Source: Vicinamibacterales bacterium
GTDB taxonomy: Bacteria > Acidobacteriota > Vicinamibacteria > Vicinamibacterales > Fen-181
Assembly: GCA_036504215.1 (NCBI GenBank)
Contig: DASXVO010000054.1
Coordinates: forward strand, 218,966 to 282,965
Length of the DNA: 64,000 nt
Direction of reading: 5' to 3'
The translations under genes were made by a program, and so were the position numbers. The number at the start of each line of letters is the position of its first letter. The stretch's first letter is position 1. Positions 10,097 to 19,092 of this stretch are shown piece after piece. Under the pieces are notes generated by a model. It ran no database searches. It saw only the letters and a program-made list of their open reading frames with translations, and was not told the origin of the DNA.

Positions 10097-11302
10097 CTAC
10101 CGCAGCCAGTCCTCGCCGGTCGTCAGCGGCAGGGTGACGCGGAAGCGCGTCCCCTGCCCCGGCGCCGTCGCCAGGTCGATGTGGCCGTTGTGCGCGTCCA
10201 CGATCTTCCGCACGATCGCCAGACCGAGGCCTGAACCCTGTGGCTTGGTCGTGAAGAACGGATTGAACACTCGTTCGAGCAACTCCGCCTGCACGCCCGG
10301 CCCATCGTCGGCCACCTCGACGACCAGCGTCGCAGAGGGATCCTGCCCGCCAGGCATCGCGACCGGTTCCTGGTACTCTTCGCCCTGAGCGGCCGTGATG
10401 GCGATCGTGCCATTGCCGCCCAGCGCCTCCAGGGCGTTGATGATCAGGTTGCTGAACAACTGGCACAGCTGATGATGGTCCGCCTGGATCAGCGGCAGCT
10501 GTTCCTGGATGTTCATCGTGACATTGACGCCGCCGCGCGCCACCTTGCGCTCGGCTGTCGTGACCGCGTCGTGCAGCACCTGTGCGATCGACGTGCGCTC
10601 GACCTGCAACCGGATCGGCCGGACGAAGTCGAGCACCTCGAGGACGATCGCATTCGCGATCTTCGCCTCGCTGATGATGTCGTTCAGCAGGGACTGCGCA
10701 TCCGGCGAGTCGGGGATCCGCCGGCGCAGGAGGCCGGCCATGACTTCGATGCCGGCCAGCGGGTTCTTGACCTCGTGCGCGATCGTGGCCGCCATCTCGC
10801 CCAGCGCTGCGAGCCGATCGCGCAGCCGTTCACGCTCCTCCATCTGCTCGACGAGCGTCAGGTCCTTGAAGAACAGCGCCGCCCCTTCGGGTTCGCCGCG
10901 TTCATCGAGGATGAGCGAGAGCGTGTAGCCGATGACCTTGCCGGATGGCTTGAGTCGAATCTCCGCGCGGTTGGGCAGATGCGCCAGGTCGAATGAGGCT
11001 CCGAGGATCCTGATGACGTCCTGCTGTTCGCTGAGCACCTCGGTGTACGGCCGGCCCACATCGTTGTCGTGCGGCTGGATGTCGAAGATGCGATACGCGA
11101 CCTGGTTCATCATCCTGACCGTGCCGTCGCGCGTGATGGCCAGGACGCCGTTCCGCATGCTCTGAACCATCAGGCGGAAGAACCGGTCGGTCACCGGCGT
11201 GCCGGGTTCGGTGGCATCCGCGACGGCCGGGGCGACCAGCTTCCGCGTTCGGACGGGCTGGGCCGCCGCCGCGCGCGAACGCCGTTCGGGAGGGTCGCTC
11301 AT
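10097..11302 (-). CDS. NtrB-like PAS-domain sensor histidine kinase
   Basis: 401 residues and no membrane segment, so probably cytoplasmic. A PAS domain (about 45-150, LMVQSMRNGVLAITRDG) is followed by the dimerisation helix with phospho-acceptor His in TIAHEVKNPLAG. The ATPase domain shows NLIINALEALGG, DDGPGVQ and GSGLGLAIVRKIV. It pairs with the downstream sigma-54 regulator. The start at 11302 is chosen over an ATG 31 codons earlier because a promoter with its predicted start site at about 11345 lies between the two. A GAAGGA stretch also precedes 11302. Confidence 0.92.
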   Translation of the reverse strand: MSDPPERRSRAAAAQPVRTRKLVAPAVADATEPGTPVTDRFFRLMVQSMRNGVLAITRDGTVRMMNQVAYRIFDIQPHDNDVGRPYTEVLSEQQDVIRILGASFDLAHLPNRAEIRLKPSGKVIGYTLSLILDERGEPEGAALFFKDLTLVEQMEERERLRDRLAALGEMAATIAHEVKNPLAGIEVMAGLLRRRIPDSPDAQSLLNDIISEAKIANAIVLEVLDFVRPIRLQVERTSIAQVLHDAVTTAERKVARGGVNVTMNIQEQLPLIQADHHQLCQLFSNLIINALEALGGNGTIAITAAQGEEYQEPVAMPGGQDPSATLVVEVADDGPGVQAELLERVFNPFFTTKPQGSGLGLAIVRKIVDAHNGHIDLATAPGQGTRFRVTLPLTTGEDWLR

Positions 11303-11351
11303 GGCGTGTGGGTGGTCCTTCTCAGTAAACAGAGGCGCGAGTGATTTCAAT

Positions 11352-11380
11352 AGTGTAACCGTCGCCCGACTTGCTGCCAA
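11352..11380 (-). promoter_or_regulatory. Promoter of the PAS kinase/NtrC-type regulator pair
   Basis: On the minus strand TTGGCA (11380-11375), 17 bases, TACACT (11357-11352). The predicted start site near 11345 gives a leader of about 40 bases before the kinase start at 11302, and excludes the longer open frame beginning at 11395. Confidence 0.6.
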
Positions 11381-11558
11381 GCTGCTTTGGTCCATGTGAT
11401 CCTGGTGACGTGTCGCGAGGTGATTCGCGATTCAGGGCGAATGGACGGGCAAAGCCCATGCCCGGACCTTGAAGTTCAGTACGGGTGTGAAATAGCTGAA
11501 AAAGCAGGACTTGACGAAGGAATGGAGCTGACCTGGTTACGGATGCGTAATCAACTGC

Positions 11559-13601
11559 TCAACTCCGAGCGGTTGGCCCGTCGATCGTTCCCTGCAACTC
11601 TTCCCACTGGTGCATGAGGTCACCCACCTCCCACATCAGGGCCTGGTGGCGGTCGACGATGGGCTGGGCGGCGATGCGATCGTCGTAGAACCCGGGGCTC
11701 GCCATCTGGACTTCGAGTGCCTTGATCGCGGTTTCGCAGCCGGCGATCCGCTCTTCGAGGTCCGCCACGCGAGCCTTGGCCGCTTTGGCCGTGCGGTCGC
11801 GCCGGCGTGCCTCGATCTGCGTCTGGCGTCGCACCTCGCGGTCGTCCGTGCCGGGCGACCGGCCTGCCTGTCCGGCGGCCTTGGTGGGCGCCTCATGGTG
11901 CTGGCGCGGATGCGCCTTCTGCGAGTGGGCCGCCTGGGGCGTGTCCGGGGCCCGGTTCGATCGGACCTTCGGCTGAACGGGGCGCGCGTCGGAAGCCGCG
12001 TGCGCCTTCGACCAGAGGAATTCCTCGTACCGCCCCGGATAGCTGTGGGCCTCGCCGCTGCCAACCTCGACGATCCGGTTGGCGAGCTTCTCGACGAAAT
12101 ACCGGTCGTGCGACACGAAGATCAGCGTGCCGCCGTAGTCCGCGAGCGCCTCCAGCAACACGTCCTTCGAATCCAGATCGAGGTGGTTGGTTGGTTCGTC
12201 GAGCAGCAGCGTGTTCGACGGCCGCAGCAGCATGCGTGCGACCGCGAGCCGCGTGCGTTCCCCGCCCGACAACACGCCGACGCGCTTGTAGACATCGTCG
12301 CCCGAGAAGAGGAAGCCCCCGAGGATGTTCCGGATCGCCGGCACCATCTGGTTCGGCGAACCGCTGGCGAGCGTCTCATAGACCGTCAGATCCGGGTTGA
12401 GCCGCGTGGCTTCGTCCTGCGCGAAGTACTGCGCCACCACCTGGTGGCCTTCCTGACGATGGCCCGAGTCGGGGGCCTCCGCGCCGGCGATCATCCGCAT
12501 CAGCGTCGACTTGCCCGTCCCGTTCGGTCCGACGAGCGCGATGCGGTCGCCCCGCTCGATGTGCAGGCTCGCGCTGGCGAAGACGACGTTGTCGCCGTAT
12601 GCCTTGCGGATGTGTTTCAGCTCGAACACCGTCCGGCCGCTCTTCACCGATGTCGGGAACGAGAAGTGGACGCGTTTCCGCTCGGGCGGCACCTCGATGA
12701 GGACGACCTTCTCCATCATCTTGATCCGGCTCTGCACCTGGGCGGCCTTCGTCGCCTGGTAGCGGAACCGGTCGATGAACATCTTCATCCGCGCGAGTTC
12801 CTCGTCCTGCTGGCGCTTCGCGTCGCGCGCCCGCTCGAGCTTCGCCTGACTCTCCGCCAGGTAGTGGCTGTAGTTGCCCGGATAGTCGTTCAGCGTCCGG
12901 AGATAGACCTCGGCGATGCGGGTGACGACCGTGTCGAGGAAGTAGCGATCGTGCGAGACGAGGATGACGGCGTGTGGGTACTCGTGCAGGTAGCCCTCGA
13001 GCCAGTTCCGGGCCTCGAGATCGAGATGGTTCGTCGGTTCGTCGAGCAGCAGCAGGTTGGGACGCGCGAGCAGGAGTTTCGCGAGGGCGATGCGCATCTG
13101 CCAGCCGCCCGAGAACGTCTCCGCCGGGCGCTCCAGGTCGCGCTGGCTGAAGCCGAGGCCCTGCAGGACCGTCGCAATCTTCAGGTCCATGCTGTAGCCG
13201 TCGCTCAGACGGAAGCGGTCCTGCAGATCGCTGTACCGCGCGAGCATCTGCTCGTGCTCCGCATCCGGGATGTCGGGATGACCGAGGCGATCCTCGAGTT
13301 CGTGCATCTCGGCCTTGATCGCGAGCAGCGGCTGGAACGCGAGTATTGCCTCCTCGTAAACCGTGCGGCCGGAATGCGTCAGACCGTCCTGCGGGAGGTA
13401 TCCGACCGTCAGATCCGACGGTTTGACGACCGATCCTTCGTCGGCCTCTTCGAGATCCGCGAAGATCTTGAGGAGCGTGGTCTTGCCCGAGCCGTTCGGT
13501 CCGCAGAGACCGACACGTTCGCCGTCGGAGATTTGCCAGGTGACATGGTCGAACAGGACACGGTCACCGAAGGACTTTGTGAGGGAGGAAATCTGGATCA
13601 T
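11559..13601 (-). CDS. ABC-F family ATPase (Uup/YheS type)
   Basis: 680 residues, two ABC ATPase domains in one chain and no membrane segments. Domain 1 has GPNGSGKTT, FSGGWQMR and LLLLDEPTNHLDLE. Domain 2 has GPNGTGKST, LSGGERTR and LLLDEPTNHLDLD. The interdomain linker (about 240-310) is rich in charged helix (ARMKMFIDRFRYQATKAAQ). The C-terminus (about 540-670) is a basic region followed by a coiled coil, as in Uup. ABC-F proteins act on ribosomes, in translation control or antibiotic protection. Which role applies here cannot be told from sequence alone. Confidence 0.95.
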   Translation of the reverse strand: MIQISSLTKSFGDRVLFDHVTWQISDGERVGLCGPNGSGKTTLLKIFADLEEADEGSVVKPSDLTVGYLPQDGLTHSGRTVYEEAILAFQPLLAIKAEMHELEDRLGHPDIPDAEHEQMLARYSDLQDRFRLSDGYSMDLKIATVLQGLGFSQRDLERPAETFSGGWQMRIALAKLLLARPNLLLLDEPTNHLDLEARNWLEGYLHEYPHAVILVSHDRYFLDTVVTRIAEVYLRTLNDYPGNYSHYLAESQAKLERARDAKRQQDEELARMKMFIDRFRYQATKAAQVQSRIKMMEKVVLIEVPPERKRVHFSFPTSVKSGRTVFELKHIRKAYGDNVVFASASLHIERGDRIALVGPNGTGKSTLMRMIAGAEAPDSGHRQEGHQVVAQYFAQDEATRLNPDLTVYETLASGSPNQMVPAIRNILGGFLFSGDDVYKRVGVLSGGERTRLAVARMLLRPSNTLLLDEPTNHLDLDSKDVLLEALADYGGTLIFVSHDRYFVEKLANRIVEVGSGEAHSYPGRYEEFLWSKAHAASDARPVQPKVRSNRAPDTPQAAHSQKAHPRQHHEAPTKAAGQAGRSPGTDDREVRRQTQIEARRRDRTAKAAKARVADLEERIAGCETAIKALEVQMASPGFYDDRIAAQPIVDRHQALMWEVGDLMHQWEELQGTIDGPTARS

Positions 13602-13984
13602 CCGGCAGGCTGCGCACGCAGGGGTCGGGCTTGGTTATCGCGATCGGTCCATTCGAAGGGCTCGTCGGAGGGACACGTGCCCCCCGTGTCAATTGTGCGC
13701 GAAGTCGTGTGTGCGAGGAAAGTGTGCGAGATCGCTCACAAGGGAGAACATGATAGCACACGGCCACTCGGTTCCCGGACGTGGACGGGCGCGGCTCGGG
13801 GGAAGCGTTGTCCGTAAGATACTGCAGGGACACAGGTAAGCTCCGAGGCCTCTCCGGAGTCGGACGCGCAGCCGAGTTGGCGCGGCCCTCGCATGACGGT
13901 AGATGGGCGCCCACGCGTTCTTGCGTGTACTGGCGCCCGCTCGTGCCCCGCGTGGTGTGGGGACCCGTCGGCGGGAGGACAACC
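13602..13984. other. Intergenic region between divergent genes
   Basis: 383 bases between the ABC-F gene (minus) and a secreted-protein gene (plus). It has a doubled GTGTGCGAG motif near 13707-13730 and A/T-rich patches (TATCAT on the minus strand near 13754, TAAGAT on the plus strand near 13815) that could be -10 boxes. No -35 partner is convincing, and there is no plausible gene. Confidence 0.4.
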
Positions 13985-14341
13985 ATGAACAGCGCCCAGC
14001 GGACAACTCGAACGCGCCCCGTCGAAGTCCTGGCGCTGCTCGTCCTGACCGCGGCCGTCCTGGCCCTTCCCGCGCCGGCCGCCGCGCAGTCCGCGAGCGC
14101 TCCATTGGCCGTGCCCGTCCGCGCGGTCCGATCATGTTCGGTGGACAATTCCGGCGCGCCGACGGTCCCGAAGTCGCCATACGTGCCGGTCGCCGCGAAC
14201 CAGAACCAGCAGGTGACCATCAGGTGCGGGAACGGCGCGGTCACCTATCCGGTTCAGCCAGGCCTCACGGTGAATCCTGCGAGCACAAGGACCACCGTTG
14301 CCACGAGCGCCGACGGTCGTGGCGCCAGCATTCAGTTCTGA
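13985..14341 (+). CDS. Small secreted protein of unknown function
   Basis: 118 residues. A clear signal peptide (VLALLVLTAAVLALPAPAAAQ) ends near residue 36. The mature part of about 80 residues is polar and beta-prone, with only two cysteines (RSCSVDN and TIRCGNG), which could form one disulfide. The start at 13985 is preceded by GGGAGGA at good spacing; the frame is open further upstream but without a signal. I do not recognise the family. It is probably periplasmic or exported. Confidence 0.7.
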   Translation: MNSAQRTTRTRPVEVLALLVLTAAVLALPAPAAAQSASAPLAVPVRAVRSCSVDNSGAPTVPKSPYVPVAANQNQQVTIRCGNGAVTYPVQPGLTVNPASTRTTVATSADGRGASIQF

Positions 14342-14745
14342 TCCTGCCTCGAGAAGCGACGCATCCTTCCTCTTCTCCTCCGGGAGTCATTGGGGCACGA
14401 CGCCGTCCCAGAGCAGCAGTCGCCGGGACGACCCTGGCGCCGCGGCTGGGCCGGAAGAGCTGCGCGCGGCCACAGACGGTCGCGAATTCTGCGCCAGTCC
14501 TTGGGGCTTTTCGGGCGCTTATAATGGAGAGCGACGCTCACTCGCCAGATCGATTCATCGGTCGTCCGTCTTTTTGTTGCCGGCCATCGTCTTAAGGACA
14601 GAACTGAAGTAGCCAGGTGACCTGTTCCGCGGCAGGGCGGTGTCCCCGGCTGGTGCCGGATGGCCAGACAGCGGAATCACTCCGCGAGTGATTCTGGGGA
14701 CGGACGTTCGGATGCGAGGCGTCGGGGGAGGACCTCCTGCAGGAC
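14342..14745. other. Long leader upstream of the ECF sigma gene
   Basis: 404 bases without a convincing gene. A perfect TATAAT lies at 14520-14525, but no good -35 hexamer stands 16-18 bases before it. The start codon of the sigma gene is about 220 bases downstream. If that box is real, the transcript has a long untranslated leader. Confidence 0.45.
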
Positions 14746-15399
14746 GTGGCTGTTCTCGTCGAATTGACCGACGAAGAACTTGTCGAGCGATCAGTCGGTG
14801 GCGACACCGACAGCTTCAACCAGCTCATCAAGAGGTGGGAGAGGCCGATTTTTGCCCTTGCGTACCGCACGATAGGCCGTGAAGACGATGCGCGGGATGT
14901 GTGCCAGGAGACATTTCTCCGCGCCTTTCGTGGACTGGGCGGCTTCAAGGGGCAGGCGAAGTTCTCGTCCTGGCTGTATCGGATAGCCCTCAACCTGTGT
15001 CGTGACTGGATGCGTCGCGAGCGCAGGGCGCCGGTGGTGGCCACTCCGGACGGGGTGGACCTGGTCGAACTGGCCGGCGAGGGTGAGGGGGTCGAACGCC
15101 TGGACGACAAGGTCGTGCGGCTGGACCTCAGCCGAGCGGTTGCCAGGGCGATGCGGCAGTTGCCAGAGGATCAGCGAACGGCCGTCCTCCTGAAGGAGTA
15201 CCACGGACTGACCTTTCAGGAGATCGCGGACATGCTCGGATGCCCGCTGAGCACCGTGAAGACCCGACTCTACCAGGGGCTCACGGTCCTGCGGCGGGAA
15301 CTCGAGAGCAAGGGTATAGGGTCGGCCGTCCTGGGTGGGGCCGGGACGGTCGGATCGAGGACGTCCGGACTGCGACAGGCGACGAAGAGGGTGGTATGA
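14746..15399 (+). CDS. ECF-family RNA polymerase sigma factor
   Basis: 217 residues. Region 2 shows DTDSFNQLIKRWERPIFALAYRTIG and the QETFLRAFRGL...FSSWLYRIALNLCRDWMRR core. Region 4 shows LPEDQRTAVLLKEYHGLTFQEIADML followed by STVKTRLYQGLTVLRREL. It should direct RNA polymerase to a small regulon and be held by the anti-sigma factor encoded next, whose ATG overlaps the TGA stop. The start is GTG at 14746 behind a GGGGGAGGA stretch. A Gly-rich tail of about 30 residues follows region 4. Confidence 0.95.
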   Translation: MAVLVELTDEELVERSVGGDTDSFNQLIKRWERPIFALAYRTIGREDDARDVCQETFLRAFRGLGGFKGQAKFSSWLYRIALNLCRDWMRRERRAPVVATPDGVDLVELAGEGEGVERLDDKVVRLDLSRAVARAMRQLPEDQRTAVLLKEYHGLTFQEIADMLGCPLSTVKTRLYQGLTVLRRELESKGIGSAVLGGAGTVGSRTSGLRQATKRVV

Positions 15400-16223
15400 C
15401 TGACGGTTTCAGCTGCGCGGACAAGGAGACATTGGTCTCGTACGTCTACGGCGAGTGCGACGCGGCGACCCGGGATCAGGTCGATGCGCACCTGGCCGTG
15501 TGTCCGGAGTGCACGGACGAGATTCGTGGCTTCGGCCTGGTGCGGACCACGCTGGCGGAGTGGACGCCACCGGCGCGCGCGGTCGGCTTCCGCCTGGTGC
15601 GCGACGAGGCCATCGAAGCCGCGCCGGCTTCGGCACACGTTCTGCGCCCGCCTCGATGGTGGCAGACGTCCATGCCCCTGTTTGCGCGGGCGGCAGCCGC
15701 GGTGCTGCTCGTCGCCGGCGGTGCGGCGCTCGCGAACGTGGAAGTGCGCTACGACAAGGACGGCTTGGTGGTGAGGACCGGCTGGCAGCACCCAGGCGGC
15801 CCGGTGGCTGGCGTGTCGCCGGTGGCTGCGTCCGGCGGAGTGGAACAGGCCGCGCGCCTACCCGGTGAAGCCACATCGGCCGGGTGGCAGACGGAGTTGA
15901 CCGCACTCGAGCAGCGGCTGCGGAATGAGATGCGCGTGCAGATCGCATCTACGCGCCCGGCATCGTCGCCGTCGATGGTGCGGGCGGCGAACGCCGGATT
16001 CGACGAGAAGCAGTTCATGACGAGAGTTCGTGCCCTGCTCGACGAGAGCGAGCGGCGGCAGCAGAACGAGATGGCGTACCGCCTGAGTCTGGTCGCCGGT
16101 GACCAGATGCAGCGCCGCAACGAGATGATGATGCGCGTCCAGCAGGGCATCGGGCTCGATTCGTCGCGCGTCCGCCCGAAGACCACCCTGTTCGACGTCT
16201 CGCTGAAGAAGCAGCCGGAGTAG
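15396..16223 (+). CDS. Zinc-finger-type anti-sigma factor, membrane-anchored
   Basis: 275 residues. The N-terminus has the zf-HC2 anti-sigma pattern: a Cys at position 6 and later H-x3-C-x2-C in DAHLAVCPECTDE. One transmembrane segment (AAAAVLLVAGGAALA, about 92-107) follows, so the zinc domain would be cytoplasmic and the rest periplasmic. That part ends in a coiled-coil-like stretch (about 165-255, many Gln, Arg and Met). The start overlaps the sigma gene stop (ATGA), the usual arrangement for a sigma/anti-sigma pair. Confidence 0.88.
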   Translation: MTDGFSCADKETLVSYVYGECDAATRDQVDAHLAVCPECTDEIRGFGLVRTTLAEWTPPARAVGFRLVRDEAIEAAPASAHVLRPPRWWQTSMPLFARAAAAVLLVAGGAALANVEVRYDKDGLVVRTGWQHPGGPVAGVSPVAASGGVEQAARLPGEATSAGWQTELTALEQRLRNEMRVQIASTRPASSPSMVRAANAGFDEKQFMTRVRALLDESERRQQNEMAYRLSLVAGDQMQRRNEMMMRVQQGIGLDSSRVRPKTTLFDVSLKKQPE

Positions 16224-16235
16224 AAGAGGCGGCGA

Positions 16236-16257
16236 GCCCCTCGACGTCGATTGGGGC
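16236..16257. terminator. Hairpin after the anti-sigma gene
   Basis: GCCCC and GGGGC arms enclose the self-complementary TCGACGTCGA, 13 bases after the anti-sigma stop. No T-run follows, so if it terminates it is not a classic Rho-independent site; it may just protect the mRNA 3' end. Confidence 0.35.
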
Positions 16258-16333
16258 GAGCCGACGGGGAACCTACCGAGCGTGGTCGGTGTCGAAGCAG
16301 ACAAGGGATCGTGCCGGACGGCTCACTTTCACA

Positions 16334-16339
16334 TAGAAT
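16334..16339 (+). promoter_or_regulatory. -10 box directly before a lipoprotein start
   Basis: TAGAAT ends 7 bases before the ATG at 16347. Transcription would begin at or next to the start codon, so the message would be leaderless. No strong -35 hexamer is seen. Confidence 0.4.
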
Positions 16340-16346
16340 TGACCCT

Positions 16347-16850
16347 ATGCTGCGCCGCACCTCTTTCTTGCTGCCCTGCCTGCTCGTCGTGGTTGCGTTC
16401 CTCGGCACCGGCTGCCGTTCGCGCGCCGTGGATCTGGCCAAAGCGCTCGAGGTGACCGATGTCACCACCGGCTTCTTCGATGCCGGGATTGTCGAAGGCA
16501 CCAAGAACAAGCTCGTGCCCAGCATCTCCTTCCGACTGAAGAACCGGGACAACGGGACGATCGTCAGCGTCCAGGCCATCGCCAAGTTCAGTCGAGTGGG
16601 TGAACCGGAAGAGTGGGGTTCGGCGCCGTACGTGCGGGCGATCGGGCCTGAGGGTCTTCCCGCGGGCCAGTCCACCAGTCCCATCGTCGTCCGCTGCGAC
16701 CGGGGCTATACGGGTGAGCAGCCGCGGGCGCAGATGCTGCAGAACCGCCAGTTCGTCGACGTCCGCGTGGAGTTGTTCGCGAAGTACATGGCGAACAGCT
16801 GGGTGAAGATGGGCGACTATCGCATCACCCGGCAGTTGCTCACGCGGTAG
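16347..16850 (+). CDS. Putative lipoprotein of unknown function
   Basis: 167 residues. The hydrophobic N-terminus ends in FLGTGC, a loose lipobox, suggesting a lipid-anchored periplasmic protein. The mature part looks like a single beta-sandwich (LVPSISFRLKNRDNGTIVSVQAI), reminiscent of LEA14/FxLYD-type domains that occur in bacterial lipoproteins. That comparison is tentative. No Shine-Dalgarno sequence precedes the ATG; a -10 box stands just upstream instead. Confidence 0.75.
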   Translation: MLRRTSFLLPCLLVVVAFLGTGCRSRAVDLAKALEVTDVTTGFFDAGIVEGTKNKLVPSISFRLKNRDNGTIVSVQAIAKFSRVGEPEEWGSAPYVRAIGPEGLPAGQSTSPIVVRCDRGYTGEQPRAQMLQNRQFVDVRVELFAKYMANSWVKMGDYRITRQLLTR

Positions 16851-16910
16851 GCCGCTTTCGCGGCCCACTCGTTCCACGCCGCGTCGGCGGGGCGAGCGTG
16901 CCCTCATCCT

Positions 16911-17561
16911 TCATGCTCTGGAGGATGTTTCCACCATCGGCACGAATCGAACCGGTGCCACGTCGCGCGTGGTCACCTGGCCATCGCGACCCTTCTCGAT
17001 GAGCTGCAGGACCTGAGCGTCGGATGGGCCGACGGGGATGGCCATGCGGCCGCCCGGTGCCAGCTGCGCGATGAGCGTCTGCGGCACCTGCGGGGGGGCG
17101 GCCGTCACAATGACGATATCGAACGGCGCGCGATCGGGCCAGCCGTCGTAGCCATCGCCCAGGCGGACGTGCACCGTCGCGTACCCCAGTCGGACGAGTC
17201 GCTCCTGCGCGTCGCGCGCCAGGGCGTCGATCGTCTCGATCGAGAAGACCTCGGCGACAACCTGCGCGAGCACCGCCGACTGATAACCGCAACCCGTGCC
17301 GATCTCGAGCGCGCGGTCGGTCGACGAGGGCCGGACCAGTACGGTCATCAGGGCCACGATGAAGGGTTGAGAGATCGTCTGCTGGTGTCCGATCGGCAGG
17401 GGCGAATCCTGGTAGGCCCGGGATTGCTGGTCGGGCGGGACGAACGCGTGGCGTGGCACGGCGCGCATGGCCCCGAGGATCCGTTCGTCTCGAATGCCAC
17501 GGACGACAATCTGCTCGGTGAGCATGCGCTCGCGCGCTTCTGCGAAGGCATCTTCGACCAT
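16911..17561 (-). CDS. pcm: Protein-L-isoaspartate O-methyltransferase
   Basis: 216 residues. It uses S-adenosylmethionine to methylate isoaspartyl residues in aged proteins and so starts their repair. Visible family motifs are MLTEQIVVRGIRDERIL at the N-terminus, PLPIGHQQTISQPFIVALM (substrate loop), EIGTGCGYQSAVLA (SAM motif I) and APPQVPQTLIAQLAPGGRMAIPVG. Length is typical. It is divergent from the permease gene, with under 70 bases between start codons. Confidence 0.96.
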   Translation of the reverse strand: MVEDAFAEARERMLTEQIVVRGIRDERILGAMRAVPRHAFVPPDQQSRAYQDSPLPIGHQQTISQPFIVALMTVLVRPSSTDRALEIGTGCGYQSAVLAQVVAEVFSIETIDALARDAQERLVRLGYATVHVRLGDGYDGWPDRAPFDIVIVTAAPPQVPQTLIAQLAPGGRMAIPVGPSDAQVLQLIEKGRDGQVTTRDVAPVRFVPMVETSSRA

Positions 17562-17628
17562 GCGTGATTATCGCACCGACCGGCGTGCGATTCCTTGATG
17601 ACCGGCTGTCTGCTTCCCATCTATAATC

Positions 17629-19017
17629 GTGCCAGTGCCCGTCGATACGTCTTCTCGTCTTCTCGAACGTCGTCTCGGCCCGCTGGACGCTGCCGCGATC
17701 GTCATTTCCAATGTCATCGGCGTCGGGATCTTCATCACGCCGCGGATCATTGCGACGGCGACTCCGCACCCGTTCGTCTTCATCGGGGTGTGGGTGGCCG
17801 GAGGCCTGCTGGCTTTCGTCGGCGCCATGGCCTACGCCGAACTCGGCACGTTGCGGCCGAGGTCGGGCGGTGAGTACGTCTATCTGCGCGAGGGGTTCGG
17901 CCCGCTGGCCGCGTTCCTGACCGGCTGGACGTCGTTTGTCGCCGGCTTTGCCGGCGCGATGGCGGCCGGCGCGCTCGGTGTGTCCGAGTATCTGGGCCGG
18001 TTCATCCCGGCCGCGGGCGATGCCACCCCGTTGCTCACGATTCCCGTGCCGTGGCTGCCGCTGGTGTTCTCGCGGCGCAGCCTCGTCGCGCTGTCGGTGA
18101 TCATCGCCCTGGCTCTCATTCACATCCGCGGTCTCGGTCCCGGTCGTCTCGTGCAGAACGCGCTGGCCGGCGTGAAGGTCGGCGCGCTCGCGCTGTTTGT
18201 CGCCATCGGCCTGAGCTTCGGCCACGGCAGCCTGACGCATCTCGCAGACGTGTCCGTGTCGACACCACTCAACCTGCCGCTCGCGTTCATCCTGGTGATG
18301 TTCTCGTATAGCGGCTGGAACGCGGCATCGTACGTGGCCGAGGAGATCCGCGATCCCGGACGGAACGTGCCCCGCGCACTGGCGCTCGGCACGGGCACGG
18401 TGGTCCTGCTGTACGTCGGGTTGAACGTCCTCTACCTGTACGCCGTGCCGATCGGCGAGATCGCCAACGGTGGCCAGTCGGAAATCGCCATGGTGGCCGC
18501 GGAGCGACTGCTCGGACCGGTGGCCGCGACGCTGCTCGGCGCGCTGGCGGTTGTCGTGCTCTCGGGGAGCTTGAGCGCGATGACCGTGGCGGGGCCGCGC
18601 GTCTACTTCGCGATGGCCCGCGATGGGGCGTTCTTTCGGTTCGCCGCCCGCATCCATCCCCGGTTCCACACGCCGTGGGTGTCGATCCTCGCGCAGGCCG
18701 TCTGGGCTTCGGTGCTGGTGTTGACGAACACCAAGGACCAACTCGCCGAGTACACCGGCTTCGCGGTGCTGCTCTTCTCGGCGATCGCCGTCAGCACGGT
18801 CTTCGTCATGCGCCGCCGTCATCCGGACGAGCCGCGGCCGTTCAAGGCGTGGGGTTATCCGGTGGCGCCTGCCATCTTCGTCGTCGTCTCACTCGCCATC
18901 ACCGTCGCGGCCATCGCCGGCCGACCGGGGCCGTCGCTGCTCGGCGCCGGGATCATCGCGGCCGGGATTCCCATCTACTGGATCTTCAAGGCGCGGAACA
19001 AGGACGCCGGGCTGTAG
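17629..19017 (+). CDS. APC-superfamily amino acid permease
   Basis: 462 residues with about twelve hydrophobic segments, an inner-membrane transporter. The N-terminal ISNVIGVGIFITP helix break and PRSGGEYVYLREGFGP are characteristic of APC/LAT-type transporters. The substrate is probably amino acids. A perfect TATAAT at 17622-17627 lies only 1 base before the GTG at 17629 and 7 before a second GTG at 17635. If that box is used, the true start is 17635 and the message is leaderless. It is followed by an M20 peptidase gene on the same strand, which suggests peptide/amino-acid use. Confidence 0.93.
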   Translation: MPVPVDTSSRLLERRLGPLDAAAIVISNVIGVGIFITPRIIATATPHPFVFIGVWVAGGLLAFVGAMAYAELGTLRPRSGGEYVYLREGFGPLAAFLTGWTSFVAGFAGAMAAGALGVSEYLGRFIPAAGDATPLLTIPVPWLPLVFSRRSLVALSVIIALALIHIRGLGPGRLVQNALAGVKVGALALFVAIGLSFGHGSLTHLADVSVSTPLNLPLAFILVMFSYSGWNAASYVAEEIRDPGRNVPRALALGTGTVVLLYVGLNVLYLYAVPIGEIANGGQSEIAMVAAERLLGPVAATLLGALAVVVLSGSLSAMTVAGPRVYFAMARDGAFFRFAARIHPRFHTPWVSILAQAVWASVLVLTNTKDQLAEYTGFAVLLFSAIAVSTVFVMRRRHPDEPRPFKAWGYPVAPAIFVVVSLAITVAAIAGRPGPSLLGAGIIAAGIPIYWIFKARNKDAGL

Positions 19018-19092
19018 GCGTTCTCCTGGATGAACGACGGGCCCTTGTCGGGCCGCTCACTCGATGTCAGGATCAGCACGCTCGGGGGGTCC

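Noticed and set aside
11303..11558. A small gene or tRNA between the kinase and ABC-F genes
   Set aside because: The 76-codon frame there has no ribosome-binding site, no family features and overlaps the kinase promoter; no cloverleaf is apparent.
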